A DNA stretch of 64,000 nt from an uncultured Clostridia bacterium (GTDB lineage Bacteria > Bacillota > Clostridia > Oscillospirales > Acutalibacteraceae): the NCBI GenBank assembly GCA_945874765.1, contig CAMCHQ010000005.1:1-64000 (forward strand), written 5' to 3'. The translations under genes and the position numbers were made by a program. The notes under the pieces are model-generated. The model searched no databases. It was given only the letters and a program-made list of their open reading frames with translations, and was not told where the DNA came from. Position 1 is the stretch's first letter. Each line of letters starts with the position of its first letter. Positions 42,391 to 52,420 of this stretch are shown here, one piece after another.

Positions 42391-45381
42391 ATGCAGTATA
42401 ATTTAAAAACAGGAAATTTTTGCGATTTTTCTAAATTCAGAGATAATATTCTTGTTCCTCGTTCTTATTTTATTCCGTTTTCAAGCCTTGATGAGCTTGC
42501 AAAAACAGATATAAGAAACGAAAGATATTCTTCATCAATTGTTGAATGCCTTTCAGGTGAATGGGATTTTGTTTATTATAAAGATTGCAATAAAGTTGAT
42601 AACTTTTTTGATACGGATAAAATCGAATTCGATAAGGTAAACGTTCCGTCTATGTGGCAATATACGGGATACGAAAAGCCGTACTATGTTAATACTCGTT
42701 ATCAGTTTAAGCCTAATCCGACGCATATTCCGACCGATTGTCCTGTCGGAATTTACAGAAGATTTATTGATATTGATAATCTCGATTTGAATTATACAAT
42801 TACTTTTCTCGGCGTTGCAGGCTCGCTTGAACTTTTCGTAAACGGCAAATATGTCGGTTTCAGTGAGGGCAGCCATAACACCTCTGAGTTTGAACTTAAT
42901 GATTTTCTCGTAAAAGGCAAGAATGAAATCGTTGTTCAAAACCATAAATGGACTAACGGAACTTATCTTGAAGCGCAGGATATGTTTCGTTCAAACGGTA
43001 TCTTCCGTGATGTTCTTTTATACAAGACAGGTAAAAATTCTATTTATGACTTTGAAGCTAAAACTCATTATAACTCGGGTAAATATTCAATCGATTTTAT
43101 TCCGTCACTTAAACTTAGTGATGATTGCGTTTTAACTGTTTCGCTTTATGACGATGATAATTTAATCGCTTCAAAATCAGTCAATGTGTCACCTAAGGGC
43201 GTTGAAAAAATTACATTTGAAAATCTTGACGTTCACCATTGGTCAGCCGAATGTCCTTATCTTTACGATATGATTATTACTCTTTCAAAAGGTGAGGATG
43301 TTATCGAAGCAGTCAGAAAAAATATAGGCTTTAAACATATTGAAATTAAGGGCGATACTTTCTATTTTAACGATAAGCCTATTAAACTTTTAGGTGTTAA
43401 TCATCACGATTCTTTGCCTAAAACAGGATACGTTATGACGGCAGAGGAAATGGAAAAGGATATCAGCCTTGTTAAGCAGTATAACGGCAACTGTATCCGT
43501 ACTTCCCACTATCCTCCTGACCCTACATTCCTTGATTTGTGCGATGAATACGGTATTTATGTAATCGATGAAGCTGATATTGAAACTCACGGATGTGAAA
43601 CCGAACTTCATAAACCGGGTGCTTGCTCACATAATAAGGAATGGCAGCCTCGTTATTGGGACAGAGTTTTCAGAATGTTCTCCCGTGATAAAAACCACGC
43701 ATCTATTACTATGTGGTCGCTCGGTAATGAATCGCACGGCTATTTAAATCAGGATTATTGCTATAGTGAACTTAAAAAACTTACGCCTATTCCTATTCAC
43801 TATGAGGGTGTCTGCCGTACTAAACGCTTTGCATATGACGTTGTTTCACATATGTATGCTTGGCCTGTTTTGTGTGAAAAAATTGCGGCAAGAAAACTTC
43901 CTAAATATAAAAATAAGCCGTTTTTCCAGTGCGAATATGCTCATGCTATGGGTGTAGGCGCCGGTGAACTTGAAAGATATATTAAGATTTTCTATTCTTC
44001 AACAAATATGCTCGGCGGTTGTATTTGGGAATTTGCAGACCATGCGGCTTATCACGAAAACGAGAGAATTAAATATACATACGGCGGTGACCACGGCGAA
44101 GAAAAGCACGACGGCAATTTCTGTATGGACGGTTTATTCTTCCCGGACAGAACTCCGCATTCAGGCGCAAAGCAGATGAAAAATTGCTATCGTCCTGTAA
44201 GATGTGAGAGAATTACCGATAATAAATACTCGTTTTTCAACCATAAATATTTTGAAAACGCTAAATTTACTGTAAAGTATAAATGCTTTACAAATGGTGT
44301 TGAAGCTTTAGCAGGCTCGTTTGATTTGGACGTTGCTCCTCAGTCAAAGCAGATATGTGAATTAAAGGATATTAATATTGATACAAAGCAGTTTAATAAT
44401 ATTGTTTTTGAGTATTTCGACGGTGAATTCCTTGTTGCTGACGAACAGGTTGTTTTAAGCCGTGGAGAGCTTAAAGAAAATGTTGATAAAAACGGTAAAA
44501 TCAGCGTAAATAAAAGCGAAAGCAAGCTTTTCATCACGTTTGAAAACGGCTCAATGATTTTTGATACAAAGACAGGATTTATAGAATCGTATGTATATAA
44601 AAATCACGAAATGATTAATTCGTTCCCACTCGGCGACTTTAAGGGATTTGTTCCTGCATTTTATCGTGCTCCGCTTGATAATGACAGAAATATTCGTAAG
44701 TATTGGGACGCTTTTAACCTCGGCAATGCTTCAAATATCTGTAAAGGCAGCAGCTTTACAGAAAGTGACAACGCAGTTGTTATAACCACTAAAATCAAAT
44801 CGGTTGTTCCACGCCTTTTACCTGTCGCAAAAACTGAAATTAAATATACGATTTTTGCAAGCGGTCAAATTAAAGTTGACGTTAATGTTCTTTCAGGCAG
44901 TGCAATTAAGTTCTTGCCACGCTTTGGTCTTATGCTTGAAATGCCGAAAGAATATGAAAACGTTAAATACTTCGGCTTGGGTCCGGATGTCAATCTTCCC
45001 GACTATAAAGAGCATACAGTCAACGGCATTTTTGAGAAAACTGTTAAAAATCTTAAAGAGGATTATATTAAACCGCAGGAAAGCGCAACAAGATGTGATA
45101 CACGTTTTGCCGAGATTACGGATAATGACGGTTTTGGTTTAAGATTTAATGCAATTAATAAGCCGTTCGTTTTCTCAGCAAGCCACTACACTTCCAATCA
45201 GTGGGCTAAGGCTATGCACAGGGATGAACTTATCGATATGCCTACTACCTGCGTTAATCTTGACGCCGCAGTTTTGGGTGCCGGCTCAAATGCTTGCGGT
45301 CCTCTTCCTAACAATAATGACAGGGTAGGCTCGTTAAAGGGTAAAAAGCTTACGTTTACCGTAGAGCCTATTGGTGAATAA
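42391..45381 (+). CDS. lacZ: Beta-galactosidase, glycoside hydrolase family 2
   Basis: 996 aa, typical LacZ length with no signal peptide, so cytoplasmic. Jelly-roll N-terminal domain (CLSGEWDFVYY, VNVPSMWQYTGYEKPYYVNTRY), TIM-barrel with acid/base Glu in MWSLGNESHGY (~447-457) and nucleophile Glu in FFQCEYAHAMG (~514), and a C-terminal small-chain domain (FKGFVPAFYRAPLDNDR). Hydrolyses lactose or other beta-galactosides. It stops exactly one base before acpS starts. Confidence 0.95.
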   Translation: MQYNLKTGNFCDFSKFRDNILVPRSYFIPFSSLDELAKTDIRNERYSSSIVECLSGEWDFVYYKDCNKVDNFFDTDKIEFDKVNVPSMWQYTGYEKPYYVNTRYQFKPNPTHIPTDCPVGIYRRFIDIDNLDLNYTITFLGVAGSLELFVNGKYVGFSEGSHNTSEFELNDFLVKGKNEIVVQNHKWTNGTYLEAQDMFRSNGIFRDVLLYKTGKNSIYDFEAKTHYNSGKYSIDFIPSLKLSDDCVLTVSLYDDDNLIASKSVNVSPKGVEKITFENLDVHHWSAECPYLYDMIITLSKGEDVIEAVRKNIGFKHIEIKGDTFYFNDKPIKLLGVNHHDSLPKTGYVMTAEEMEKDISLVKQYNGNCIRTSHYPPDPTFLDLCDEYGIYVIDEADIETHGCETELHKPGACSHNKEWQPRYWDRVFRMFSRDKNHASITMWSLGNESHGYLNQDYCYSELKKLTPIPIHYEGVCRTKRFAYDVVSHMYAWPVLCEKIAARKLPKYKNKPFFQCEYAHAMGVGAGELERYIKIFYSSTNMLGGCIWEFADHAAYHENERIKYTYGGDHGEEKHDGNFCMDGLFFPDRTPHSGAKQMKNCYRPVRCERITDNKYSFFNHKYFENAKFTVKYKCFTNGVEALAGSFDLDVAPQSKQICELKDINIDTKQFNNIVFEYFDGEFLVADEQVVLSRGELKENVDKNGKISVNKSESKLFITFENGSMIFDTKTGFIESYVYKNHEMINSFPLGDFKGFVPAFYRAPLDNDRNIRKYWDAFNLGNASNICKGSSFTESDNAVVITTKIKSVVPRLLPVAKTEIKYTIFASGQIKVDVNVLSGSAIKFLPRFGLMLEMPKEYENVKYFGLGPDVNLPDYKEHTVNGIFEKTVKNLKEDYIKPQESATRCDTRFAEITDNDGFGLRFNAINKPFVFSASHYTSNQWAKAMHRDELIDMPTTCVNLDAAVLGAGSNACGPLPNNNDRVGSLKGKKLTFTVEPIGE

Positions 45382-45693
45382 ATGTATAAAATCGGAACAG
45401 ATATTGTTTTAATTTCAAGAATTGAAAAAAGTATAAAAAGTCCGTCGTTTTTAAATAAGGTTTTTACGCAAGCTGAAAGAGGATACTGTAAAAAGGCAGA
45501 AAATTTTGCAGGTTTGTTCGCAGCAAAAGAGGCTTATTTCAAAGCGCTCGGTACGGGTATTAAATTTCCGCTAAACGATGTTGAAATTTGCCATAATGAA
45601 AGCGGAAAACCTTATTTTAAAGGAATTGATAATTGCGATTTGTCAATTTCTCACGACGGCGACTATGCAATTGCAACAGTTATTTTATGGTAA
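45382..45693 (+). CDS. acpS: Holo-[acyl-carrier-protein] synthase
   Basis: 103 aa. Adds phosphopantetheine to acyl carrier protein. Mg2+-binding Asp in IGTDIVLISRIEK (D7) and Glu in AGLFAAKEAYFKALGTG (E49 region) are present; ends with LSISHDGDYAIATVI. Slightly shorter than the common ~120 aa but complete. Directly abuts lacZ. Confidence 0.94.
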   Translation: MYKIGTDIVLISRIEKSIKSPSFLNKVFTQAERGYCKKAENFAGLFAAKEAYFKALGTGIKFPLNDVEICHNESGKPYFKGIDNCDLSISHDGDYAIATVILW

Positions 45694-45736
45694 TGTGTAA
45701 AGCATAATTACTTTACAATAAATTAAAGGTGATAAT

Positions 45737-47245
45737 ATGAGAGTATTAACGGCAAAGCAAATAAAAGCAGTTGAAGAAGACGCATTTAAAACCGATTCAA
45801 CCGAAGCAGGTCTTATGCTTAATGCGGGAACCGCCTGTTTTGAAAAAATATGCAAAATATTTGGTGAAAGCCTTGCAAACAGCCGTGTTGCAGTCTTTTG
45901 CGGCAACGGTAAAAATGCAGGCGACGGTTTCGTTATTGCCGATTTGCTCCATAATATTAATGTTCAGTCCGATATTATTATCTGTGATAAAGAGCCTACA
46001 ATTGACGAGCCGAAAATGTATTATGATAAGGCAGTCAAAAATGATGTAAAGGTAATGAACTTTACAAATATTGACGATAATTCATATGATATTATCATTG
46101 ATTGTATCTTTGGTATAGGCTTTCACGGTGAGCCGAGAGAACCTTTTTCTGAAATTTTTGACTATATTAATAGCTCGTCTGCAAAGGTTGTCAGCATTGA
46201 TACCCCAAGTGGTACTGATTCAACCGACGGTTCTGTTATTAATGCGGTCAGAGCAGATTATACCGTTGCGATTTCAACTTTGAAATTTGCACACGTTTTG
46301 CCGCCGTCAAATTCCTATTGCGGTAAAATTTATACAGTTAATATCGGAATTGACGAGAGCCACTATAAATCAAATTATGCGCAAACAATCACTAAAAAAG
46401 ATATAAAAAAGAATTTTATAAAACGTGATTTCAACTCAAATAAAGGCTCGTTCGGTCATCAGCTTAATATTTGCGGCTCTTACCTTATGCCGGGTGCTTC
46501 GGTTATTGCCGCTAAAGCTGCGCTTAAAACGGGTGTAGGACTTTTAAAATGCGCTTTTCCTAAATCCGTTTATCCTGTTATGACCGCTCATTTAACTCAG
46601 CCGATTTTTAAGCCGCTTTGTGAAAATGAAGCAAAAACTGTTTCTATCGGCGCACTCGGTGATATTTTTGAGGATTTAAAATGGGCTGACAGTGTGGTTG
46701 TCGGCTGCGGTTTGGGAAATAATGACGACATTCAGGTTGTTGTTGACCAAATTATTAAAACAAGCGAAGCACCGATTGTACTTGACGCAGACGGAATAAA
46801 TGCGGTAGCTCCTTTCATAGATATAGTAAAGGATAAAAAAGCTCCGCTTATTATTACTCCTCATCCGGGTGAAATGGCAAGGCTTATCGGTGAAAGCGTA
46901 GATTATGTATGTTCTAACAGGCTTGAAGTTGCTAAAGCATTTGCTAAGGAAAACGATGTAGTTGTTGTGCTCAAAGGCGCAAATACTGTTGTTACCGACG
47001 GAAATGATGTATTCTTTAATATGACAGGTAATCCCGGTATGGCAATGGGCGGCACGGGTGATATGCTTTCGGGAATAATCGGCTCGTTTTTGGCTCAAGG
47101 TTTAAAGCCTGTCGAAGCGGCAAAGGCAGGCGTTTATATTCACGGCAGGTGCGGCGATATCGCAAGGCAGGAAATTTCAGAGCGTGGAATGACTGTTGAT
47201 GATATGATTTACGTTTTGGGAGCTTTGATGTCTGAATTTGAATAA
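45737..47245 (+). CDS. nnr: Bifunctional NAD(P)HX epimerase / ADP-dependent dehydratase
   Basis: 502 aa. Repairs hydrated NAD(P)H. N-terminal YjeF_N epimerase domain (1-~210; FCGNGKNAGDGFVIADLL, DCIFGIGFHGEPR) fused to the C-terminal ribokinase-like dehydratase (~225-502; NKGSFGHQLNICGSYLMPGASVIAAKAALKTGVG, LIITPHPGEMARL, GNPGMAMGGTGDMLSG). Intact and of normal length. A weak ribosome site, AAAGGTGA, lies 6 nt before the start. Confidence 0.95.
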   Translation: MRVLTAKQIKAVEEDAFKTDSTEAGLMLNAGTACFEKICKIFGESLANSRVAVFCGNGKNAGDGFVIADLLHNINVQSDIIICDKEPTIDEPKMYYDKAVKNDVKVMNFTNIDDNSYDIIIDCIFGIGFHGEPREPFSEIFDYINSSSAKVVSIDTPSGTDSTDGSVINAVRADYTVAISTLKFAHVLPPSNSYCGKIYTVNIGIDESHYKSNYAQTITKKDIKKNFIKRDFNSNKGSFGHQLNICGSYLMPGASVIAAKAALKTGVGLLKCAFPKSVYPVMTAHLTQPIFKPLCENEAKTVSIGALGDIFEDLKWADSVVVGCGLGNNDDIQVVVDQIIKTSEAPIVLDADGINAVAPFIDIVKDKKAPLIITPHPGEMARLIGESVDYVCSNRLEVAKAFAKENDVVVVLKGANTVVTDGNDVFFNMTGNPGMAMGGTGDMLSGIIGSFLAQGLKPVEAAKAGVYIHGRCGDIARQEISERGMTVDDMIYVLGALMSEFE

Positions 47246-47258
47246 AGGACAGATTTGC

Positions 47259-47741
47259 TTGAAAAAAATATTTTCTCTTTTCTTTGTAATTATATTTTCA
47301 ATTTCTTTTTCATCTTGTATGGCAAAAATAAATACCCCCGAAATACCTCAGTCATTTAATCAAAATGCTGTTGTTACTTCGGGGGATTTTTCTTTTGAAT
47401 GTGAAATTTGTAAAAATGAGGAAAGCGTATCGGTTACGGTTAAAAATACTAACGCATTGGGACTTGTTATGACTTATGACGGCGAAAATGTCAATTTCAA
47501 ATATAACGATTATTCCCAAAATATTTTAGGCGAAAATTTTGAAAAGGGGAATACTGCGATTATCGTTTATGACGTGATGAATGCGCTTTGCGACGAAAAT
47601 ACAAAAAAGCATATTATTGACGGCGGAGTAAAATACGAGGGCAAAACGAATTTCGGCGAATTTATCCTTGTGCAAAACGATAATTCAACTTTGAAATCAC
47701 TGGCTTTTAAAAACAGCGACTATAAAATCGCTTTTAAATAA
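47259..47741 (+). CDS. Lipoprotein of unknown function
   Basis: 160 aa from TTG 47259, which has AAAGGA 9 nt upstream; an in-frame ATG at 47238 overlaps nnr and is less likely. Basic start, hydrophobic helix (KKIFSLFFVIIFSISFSSC) and a lipobox with Cys at about residue 20, so exported and lipid-anchored. The mature part (~140 aa) is beta-rich with no recognised family (DFSFECEICKNEESVSVTVKNTN, GLVMTYDGENVNFKYNDYSQN). It converges with the methyltransferase gene at zero distance. Confidence 0.8.
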   Translation: MKKIFSLFFVIIFSISFSSCMAKINTPEIPQSFNQNAVVTSGDFSFECEICKNEESVSVTVKNTNALGLVMTYDGENVNFKYNDYSQNILGENFEKGNTAIIVYDVMNALCDENTKKHIIDGGVKYEGKTNFGEFILVQNDNSTLKSLAFKNSDYKIAFK

Positions 47742-48518
47742 CTACTGCTTTGTGCCGATAATCATTAACCAATTTTGATTAAAATAAATTTTACCGTTTT
47801 CAATAATCGGGCAAAATCCTGTTTTGCTTTTTGTCTCTAAATCATTTTTGAAAAGCTTTTTGATTTTTGCTTTTGTATTTGGCTCGGTATTTGTAAAATC
47901 AAGCCAATTTTCAAGCTCCTTTTTTATAGGTGTTATGCTCATTTTGTCGATATTAAAATTATTGTCATAAAAAAGCTTTAAAACTTCATTTTGACTTAAA
48001 TTTTTGACGTGTGAAGTATCTCTCATTTTTTCGATTTTATCTTCTATATCTCTTACTTCTTCACTTGCCGCCGCCATATCTATATAAACAAACTTTCCGC
48101 CTTTTTTGAGCACCCTTGCCATTTGTGAAAATGCCTTGTTCGTATCATAAAAATGGTGAAACGCAAGCCGAGAAAGTACAATGTCAAAACTGTTGTCTGA
48201 AAAAGGTAATTCGTTTACATCGCCTAAAATAAAGGTTATGTTGTCAATTCCTTCTTTATCGGCATTTTCTTTACCTTTTTTGAGCATGGCAGGCGTTAAA
48301 TCGACGCAGGTAACACTCTTTACAAACGGTGAAATCTCTCTTGCGCAAATTCCCGTTCCTGCCGCTGTTTCTAAAACTTTATCTTCCGTCTTAGGCTGTA
48401 GTTCGGATATGACATAATCAATATATTCTTTGTTTTTGAAATTTCCCTCGTGCTCTTCAAAATGCTTTGACTGAACGGTAAAAGCGCTTTTAATTTCGTT
48501 TGCATTTGCTGATTTCAT
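47742..48518 (-). CDS. Class I SAM-dependent methyltransferase (UbiE/Methyltransf_11 type)
   Basis: 258 aa. Motif I VLETAAGTGICAREI (~58-72), acidic loop CVDLTPAMLKKGKENA, and FSDNSFDIVLSRLAFHHFYDTNKAFSQMARVLKKGGKFVYIDM (~103-145) are standard for small-molecule methyltransferases. Substrate unknown. Its start abuts the ogt stop, making a minus-strand unit with ogt and the monooxygenase gene. Confidence 0.9.
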   Translation of the reverse strand: MKSANANEIKSAFTVQSKHFEEHEGNFKNKEYIDYVISELQPKTEDKVLETAAGTGICAREISPFVKSVTCVDLTPAMLKKGKENADKEGIDNITFILGDVNELPFSDNSFDIVLSRLAFHHFYDTNKAFSQMARVLKKGGKFVYIDMAAASEEVRDIEDKIEKMRDTSHVKNLSQNEVLKLFYDNNFNIDKMSITPIKKELENWLDFTNTEPNTKAKIKKLFKNDLETKSKTGFCPIIENGKIYFNQNWLMIIGTKQ

Positions 48519-49051
48519 TATAAAGCCGTACCTTTCTTGGGGATAAATAAATTTGTCATATCGGCTTTTTCAAGTTTTAAAAGTTCGATTTTCCTGTCAA
48601 TTCCGCCTGCATATCCCGTAAGACTTCCGTTTTTTCCGACTACTCTGTGACAGGGGATAATTATTGAAATTGAATTGTGCCCGACTGCACCGCCTACTGC
48701 TTGTGCCGACATTTTCTCAATGCCTTTTTGCTTTGCGATTTTTTGTGCAATCTCACCGTATGTCATCGTTTTGCCGTAGGGGATAGTGAGCATAATTTTT
48801 GCCACCGCTTTTTTAAACGGAGTACCCGTAATTGATATTTTCGGTGTAAAATTCGGCTCTTTTCCTCCAAAATAAATATCAAGCCATTTTATAGTTTCGT
48901 CAAAAACAGGAAGCAACTTTTTCTCACTTTCACTCTTAATCGTGTCGGCAAAATATTTCTGTCCCTCAAACCATAAGCCCGAAAGCATTTCTCCCTCACT
49001 TGCCATTGTTATCTTGCCAAGCGGTGAATTATAATCATATGTATAAATCAT
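48518..49051 (-). CDS. ogt: Methylated-DNA--protein-cysteine methyltransferase
   Basis: 177 aa. Removes methyl groups from O6-methylguanine by suicide transfer. Active-site motif IIIPCHRVVGKNGSLTGYAGG (Cys ~129), preceded by the HTH region PYGKTMTYGEIAQKIAKQKG and QAVGGAVGHNSI. N-terminal ribonuclease-H-like domain typical of Ogt. Ends one base into the next gene's start. Confidence 0.95.
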   Translation of the reverse strand: MIYTYDYNSPLGKITMASEGEMLSGLWFEGQKYFADTIKSESEKKLLPVFDETIKWLDIYFGGKEPNFTPKISITGTPFKKAVAKIMLTIPYGKTMTYGEIAQKIAKQKGIEKMSAQAVGGAVGHNSISIIIPCHRVVGKNGSLTGYAGGIDRKIELLKLEKADMTNLFIPKKGTAL

Positions 49052-49053
49052 AT

Positions 49054-49407
49054 CTATACCTCAAAATATTTATTTGAATCAGTCGGCGCTTCGCTTCTGT
49101 CATCCATAGTATATGTGCGAATAGGTGATAAAACGGTTATTTTGTAATCAACAAAATCATTCATTATTCCGTGTTTTTGAGCCGTACGGTGTGCTTCAAG
49201 ATTTCTCCAATTTTTTACGCTTTCTTCGTCCTCCCAAATTGACATACTTAAAAGTTTTCCTTCATTGTTAAGCGAAGAAAAGCGTTCTGATTTTATAAAT
49301 CCTTTTGCGTTTTTTAAACTGTCTTTAAGTAAACTTGCCGTTTTAAGATAATCATCTGTTTTTCCTTTTTTAATTGTTACCTCAAATAATACAATAACAT
49401 TATTCAT
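49054..49407 (-). CDS. Antibiotic biosynthesis monooxygenase (ABM) domain protein
   Basis: 117 aa dimeric ferredoxin-like fold: VIVLFEVTIKKGKTDDYLKTASLLKDSLKNAKGFIKSERFSSLNNEGKLLSMSIWEDEESVKNWRNLEAHRTAQ is the ABM pattern (WEDEExxxxWRxxxxHRxAQ). Members act in heme or quinone oxidation or simply bind small molecules; the substrate is unknown here. First gene of the minus-strand unit, 2 bp from ogt, and divergent from the AraC gene. Confidence 0.85.
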   Translation of the reverse strand: MNNVIVLFEVTIKKGKTDDYLKTASLLKDSLKNAKGFIKSERFSSLNNEGKLLSMSIWEDEESVKNWRNLEAHRTAQKHGIMNDFVDYKITVLSPIRTYTMDDRSEAPTDSNKYFEV

Positions 49408-49528
49408 TTTTTTATCTCCTTTTGTTGCATTTGCTTTTAATGTCTATTATAATTATATCGTAATAAACTGTGATATTATATTAAAATATCATCAAAAAAT
49501 ATAACAATACATTCAAAAAGGCGAAAAT

Positions 49529-50407
49529 ATGAGTAATAATTATATTAATTCGATAAATCTTAAATCAAATTCCGATTTTCCTTATCTGGTGCTTAATGTT
49601 ATTAATGACAGCAGTTTTCCGAGAAACCCCGGTTTTCAGGTTATGCATTGGCACGAGGATTTGCAATTTATTTATGTGCTTGACGGTGAAATTGAGGTCA
49701 AAACATTGGAAAAAAACAATTTTTTGAAAAAAGGAGACGGAATATTCATAAACCAAAACGTTGTTCACCTTGTTAAGAAAAACGGAAAATGTCATTATAA
49801 CAGCTTCATTTTTCCAAAATATTTTCTTGAATTTTATATCGGCTCTCCTGCTGAAAGCTACGTTGACTGTGTCGTTGAAAGCAATATTGAAACCCTGCTT
49901 TTTAAAACGGAGAACGGTAATGCAAAAAAAATATTGCAGTTGCTGTATGAATTAAGCGAACTTGAAAAAAGAAAAGATAAATTTTATTCGTATGAAGTCC
50001 TTTGCAAACTTTCCTGCGTTTGGCTTGAAATTTGCAAGAGGTTTAGCCATTGCTATGAAAATCACAGCGATATCGGTGAAAAGCGAATGAGAAAATTCCT
50101 CAATTTTATAGAAAATAATTACAGCCAAAATATTACTCTTGCAGAACTTGCAAAAAGCGCCAATGTCAGCAAGTCCGAATGTTTGCGCTCTTTTAAATCG
50201 ACAATGCAAACTACTCCGTATAAGTATTTGACGGAATACCGTCTTTCAAAAGCAGCCTCATTACTTAAAAACAGCGATGAACCGATAGGCAATATCGCAA
50301 CACTTGTGGGTATAGAACAGTCAAGCCATTTCGGAAAACTTTTTAAAGAAAAGACAGGTATGTCGCCGAGAGAGTACAGAAAATGTTATCAAAATAATTT
50401 GAAATAA
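49529..50407 (+). CDS. AraC-family transcription regulator with cupin sensor domain
   Basis: 292 aa. N-terminal cupin (HWHEDLQFIYVLDGEIEVKTLEK, NFLKKGDGIFINQNVVHLVK) and two C-terminal HTH motifs (~190-285; ITLAELAKSANVSKSECLRSFKSTMQTTPYKYLTEYRLSKAASLLKNSDEPIGNIATLVGIEQSSHFGKLFKEKTGMSPREYRK). Probably regulates the divergent monooxygenase/ogt/methyltransferase unit. Divergent spacer 49408-49528 is AT-rich. Confidence 0.93.
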   Translation: MSNNYINSINLKSNSDFPYLVLNVINDSSFPRNPGFQVMHWHEDLQFIYVLDGEIEVKTLEKNNFLKKGDGIFINQNVVHLVKKNGKCHYNSFIFPKYFLEFYIGSPAESYVDCVVESNIETLLFKTENGNAKKILQLLYELSELEKRKDKFYSYEVLCKLSCVWLEICKRFSHCYENHSDIGEKRMRKFLNFIENNYSQNITLAELAKSANVSKSECLRSFKSTMQTTPYKYLTEYRLSKAASLLKNSDEPIGNIATLVGIEQSSHFGKLFKEKTGMSPREYRKCYQNNLK

Positions 50408-50412
50408 ACAAA

Positions 50413-50443
50413 TCCCCGCCTGATTCAGTTCAAGCGGGGATAT
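50413..50443. terminator. Terminator between convergent genes
   Basis: Arms TCCCCGC (50413-50419) and GCGGGGA (50434-50440), with AT-rich flanks on both sides. It separates the AraC gene from the convergent 54-aa gene. Confidence 0.65.
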
Positions 50444-50445
50444 TA

Positions 50446-50610
50446 TTATAATACCGATATAATATTTTTGCCTTCTGCCTTTGACCAAGGGTTGCGGCAA
50501 GCTACATTAACAATTTGAATAGGTCTTGTAACCTTTGTTATCACAAAGGCGTTTGAGCCTTCGTATGCCTCAACACCTGCCGTAATAGCTGCAATAATTT
50601 CGTTATTCAT
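50446..50610 (-). CDS. 54-aa protein, OadG/decarboxylase-linker-like
   Basis: MNNEIIAAITAGVEAYEGSN, then AFVITKVTRPIQIVNVACRN and PWSKAEGKNIISVL. The E-x-x-A-A-I-T-A-x-x-x-A-Y/F-x-G-S...V...R pattern resembles the cytoplasmic C-terminal piece of OadG/MmdE-type decarboxylase subunits that bind biotin-dependent enzymes, here without a membrane helix or decarboxylase neighbours. Ribosome site AGAGGTG precedes the ATG by 4-5 nt. It lies 12 bp after the UPF0210 stop, in that operon. Similarity is by eye and tentative. Confidence 0.6.
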   Translation of the reverse strand: MNNEIIAAITAGVEAYEGSNAFVITKVTRPIQIVNVACRNPWSKAEGKNIISVL

Positions 50611-50622
50611 AATTACACCTCT

Positions 50623-51978
50623 TTAGTTTTTAAGGCTGTGCATAGGAGCAGGAATTTTACCGCCACGGTTGATGAATTGAGCAGGAGATTTTGTATTAAC
50701 TCTCATAACAGGACCGCTGCCCAAAAGACCGCCGAATTCAAGCTCGTCACCTATTTTTTTGCCGACAGCCGGAATAACTCTTACAGCAGTGGTTTTACAG
50801 TTGACCATACCGATAGCTGCCTCGTCCGCAATAATACCGCTGATAACTTCAGGTGTTGTGTCACCGGGGATAACTATCATATCAAGACCTACCGAGCAAA
50901 CGGCAGTCATAGCTTCAAGCTTTTCAATAGTAAGCGCACCGCTTCTTGCCGCATCAATCATACCTGCGTCCTCACTTACAGGGATAAATGCACCCGAAAG
51001 ACCGCCGACTGATGACGAAGCCATTACGCCGCCTTTTTTAACTGCGTCATTGAGCATAGCAAGACAAGCTGTTGTGCCTGCACCGCCGCACTGCTCAAGA
51101 CCGATTTCCTCAAGAATATGAGCAACGGAGTCGCCGACAGCAGGGGTAGGAGCAAGCGAAAGGTCAACGATACCGAAATCAACACCGAGCCTTCTCGAAG
51201 CCTCGACACCTACAAGCTGTCCCATACGTGTAATTTTAAATGCAGTCTTTTTGATAAGTTCCGCAATTTCGTTAATTGAATAATCAGGGTGCTTTGAAAC
51301 GGCACTTCTTACAACACCGGGACCAGATACACCCACATTGATTACACAGTCAGGCTCACTCACACCGTGGAAAGCGCCTGCCATAAACGGATTATCCTCG
51401 GGAGCATTGCAAAATACTACAAGCTTACCTGCGGCAATACAGTCGTTGTCTTTTGTAAGTTCGGCAGCTTCCTTAACCTTTTGACCCATAATCTTAACAG
51501 CGTCCATATTAATACCTGCTTTTGTTGAGCCGATATTAACAGATGAACAGATGTGCTCGGTTTCAGCCAAAGCTCTCGGAATAGAGTTGATAAGTTCAAG
51601 GTCGCCTGCCGCAAAGCCTTTTTGAACGAGTGCAGAATAACCGCCGATAAAGTTTACGCCGATTGTTTGCGCCGCTTTTTCAAGTGCCAATGCGTATTTT
51701 ACAGGGTCACCGCCGCTTATACCTGCCATAATTGCTATAGGAGTAACGCTTACTCTCTTATTTATAATAGGAATACCGTATTCCTTTTCAATCTGCTCAC
51801 CGGTTGATACAAGATGCTCAGCCTTTTTGCAGATTTTGTCATAAATCTTTTGACACGATTTGTCAATATCGGTATCTCCGCAGTCAAGAAGCGAAATACC
51901 CATTGTCGTAGTTCTGATGTCAAGGCATTCGTCTTGAATCATTCTTATTGTTTCAAGAATTTCTTTTGAATTAATCAA
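50623..51978 (-). CDS. UPF0210/DUF711 family protein (PFL family)
   Basis: 451 aa, normal for the family, whose fold is related to glycyl-radical enzymes but whose function is unknown. Recognised blocks: [83 protein letters not shown] and [19 protein letters not shown]. The usual partner, a small ACT protein, is immediately upstream (12 bp). Confidence 0.93.
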   Translation of the reverse strand: MINSKEILETIRMIQDECLDIRTTTMGISLLDCGDTDIDKSCQKIYDKICKKAEHLVSTGEQIEKEYGIPIINKRVSVTPIAIMAGISGGDPVKYALALEKAAQTIGVNFIGGYSALVQKGFAAGDLELINSIPRALAETEHICSSVNIGSTKAGINMDAVKIMGQKVKEAAELTKDNDCIAAGKLVVFCNAPEDNPFMAGAFHGVSEPDCVINVGVSGPGVVRSAVSKHPDYSINEIAELIKKTAFKITRMGQLVGVEASRRLGVDFGIVDLSLAPTPAVGDSVAHILEEIGLEQCGGAGTTACLAMLNDAVKKGGVMASSSVGGLSGAFIPVSEDAGMIDAARSGALTIEKLEAMTAVCSVGLDMIVIPGDTTPEVISGIIADEAAIGMVNCKTTAVRVIPAVGKKIGDELEFGGLLGSGPVMRVNTKSPAQFINRGGKIPAPMHSLKN

Positions 51979-51990
51979 GAGTAATACCTC

Positions 51991-52260
51991 CTATATTCTG
52001 TGCATTGAGTTGAAAATATCCTCGTGCATTGCGTGAATTGAAAGATTGTTTTGCTCACCGTATTTTGTAAGTTCTTCTGAAAATTCAATAAAACCTACTG
52101 TGCTCTTGCTGATATCTGCAAGCATAATCATACAAAACATATCGTCAAGAATAGTCTGTGAAACCTCGGTAATGTTGATGTCGTGCTCGGCACAAATTGT
52201 TGAAACCTTTGCAAGAATACCTACCGTATCTTTACCTACAACCGTAATAAATGCTCTCAT
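51991..52260 (-). CDS. ACT-domain protein (UPF0237 family)
   Basis: 89 aa single ACT domain: RAFITVVGKDTVGILAKVSTICAEHDINITEVSQTILDDMFCMIMLADI. ACT domains bind amino acids and regulate partners. It is nearly always encoded before the UPF0210 protein, as here, so the two probably form a complex. Ribosome site GGAGGTCC-like upstream on the minus strand. Confidence 0.92.
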   Translation of the reverse strand: MRAFITVVGKDTVGILAKVSTICAEHDINITEVSQTILDDMFCMIMLADISKSTVGFIEFSEELTKYGEQNNLSIHAMHEDIFNSMHRI

Positions 52261-52420
52261 ATATAGGACCTCCGTTGTAAACTCATAATTGTATTGCTTA
52301 AAATTATAACAGAGTAATAAACTTTTTTCAATAAAGTATAAGAAATATATTTTATTTTTTTTGATTTTGTGTTATTATATCAAAAGCTATTATATATTGT
52401 ATATTTGTGAGGCAATAAAA

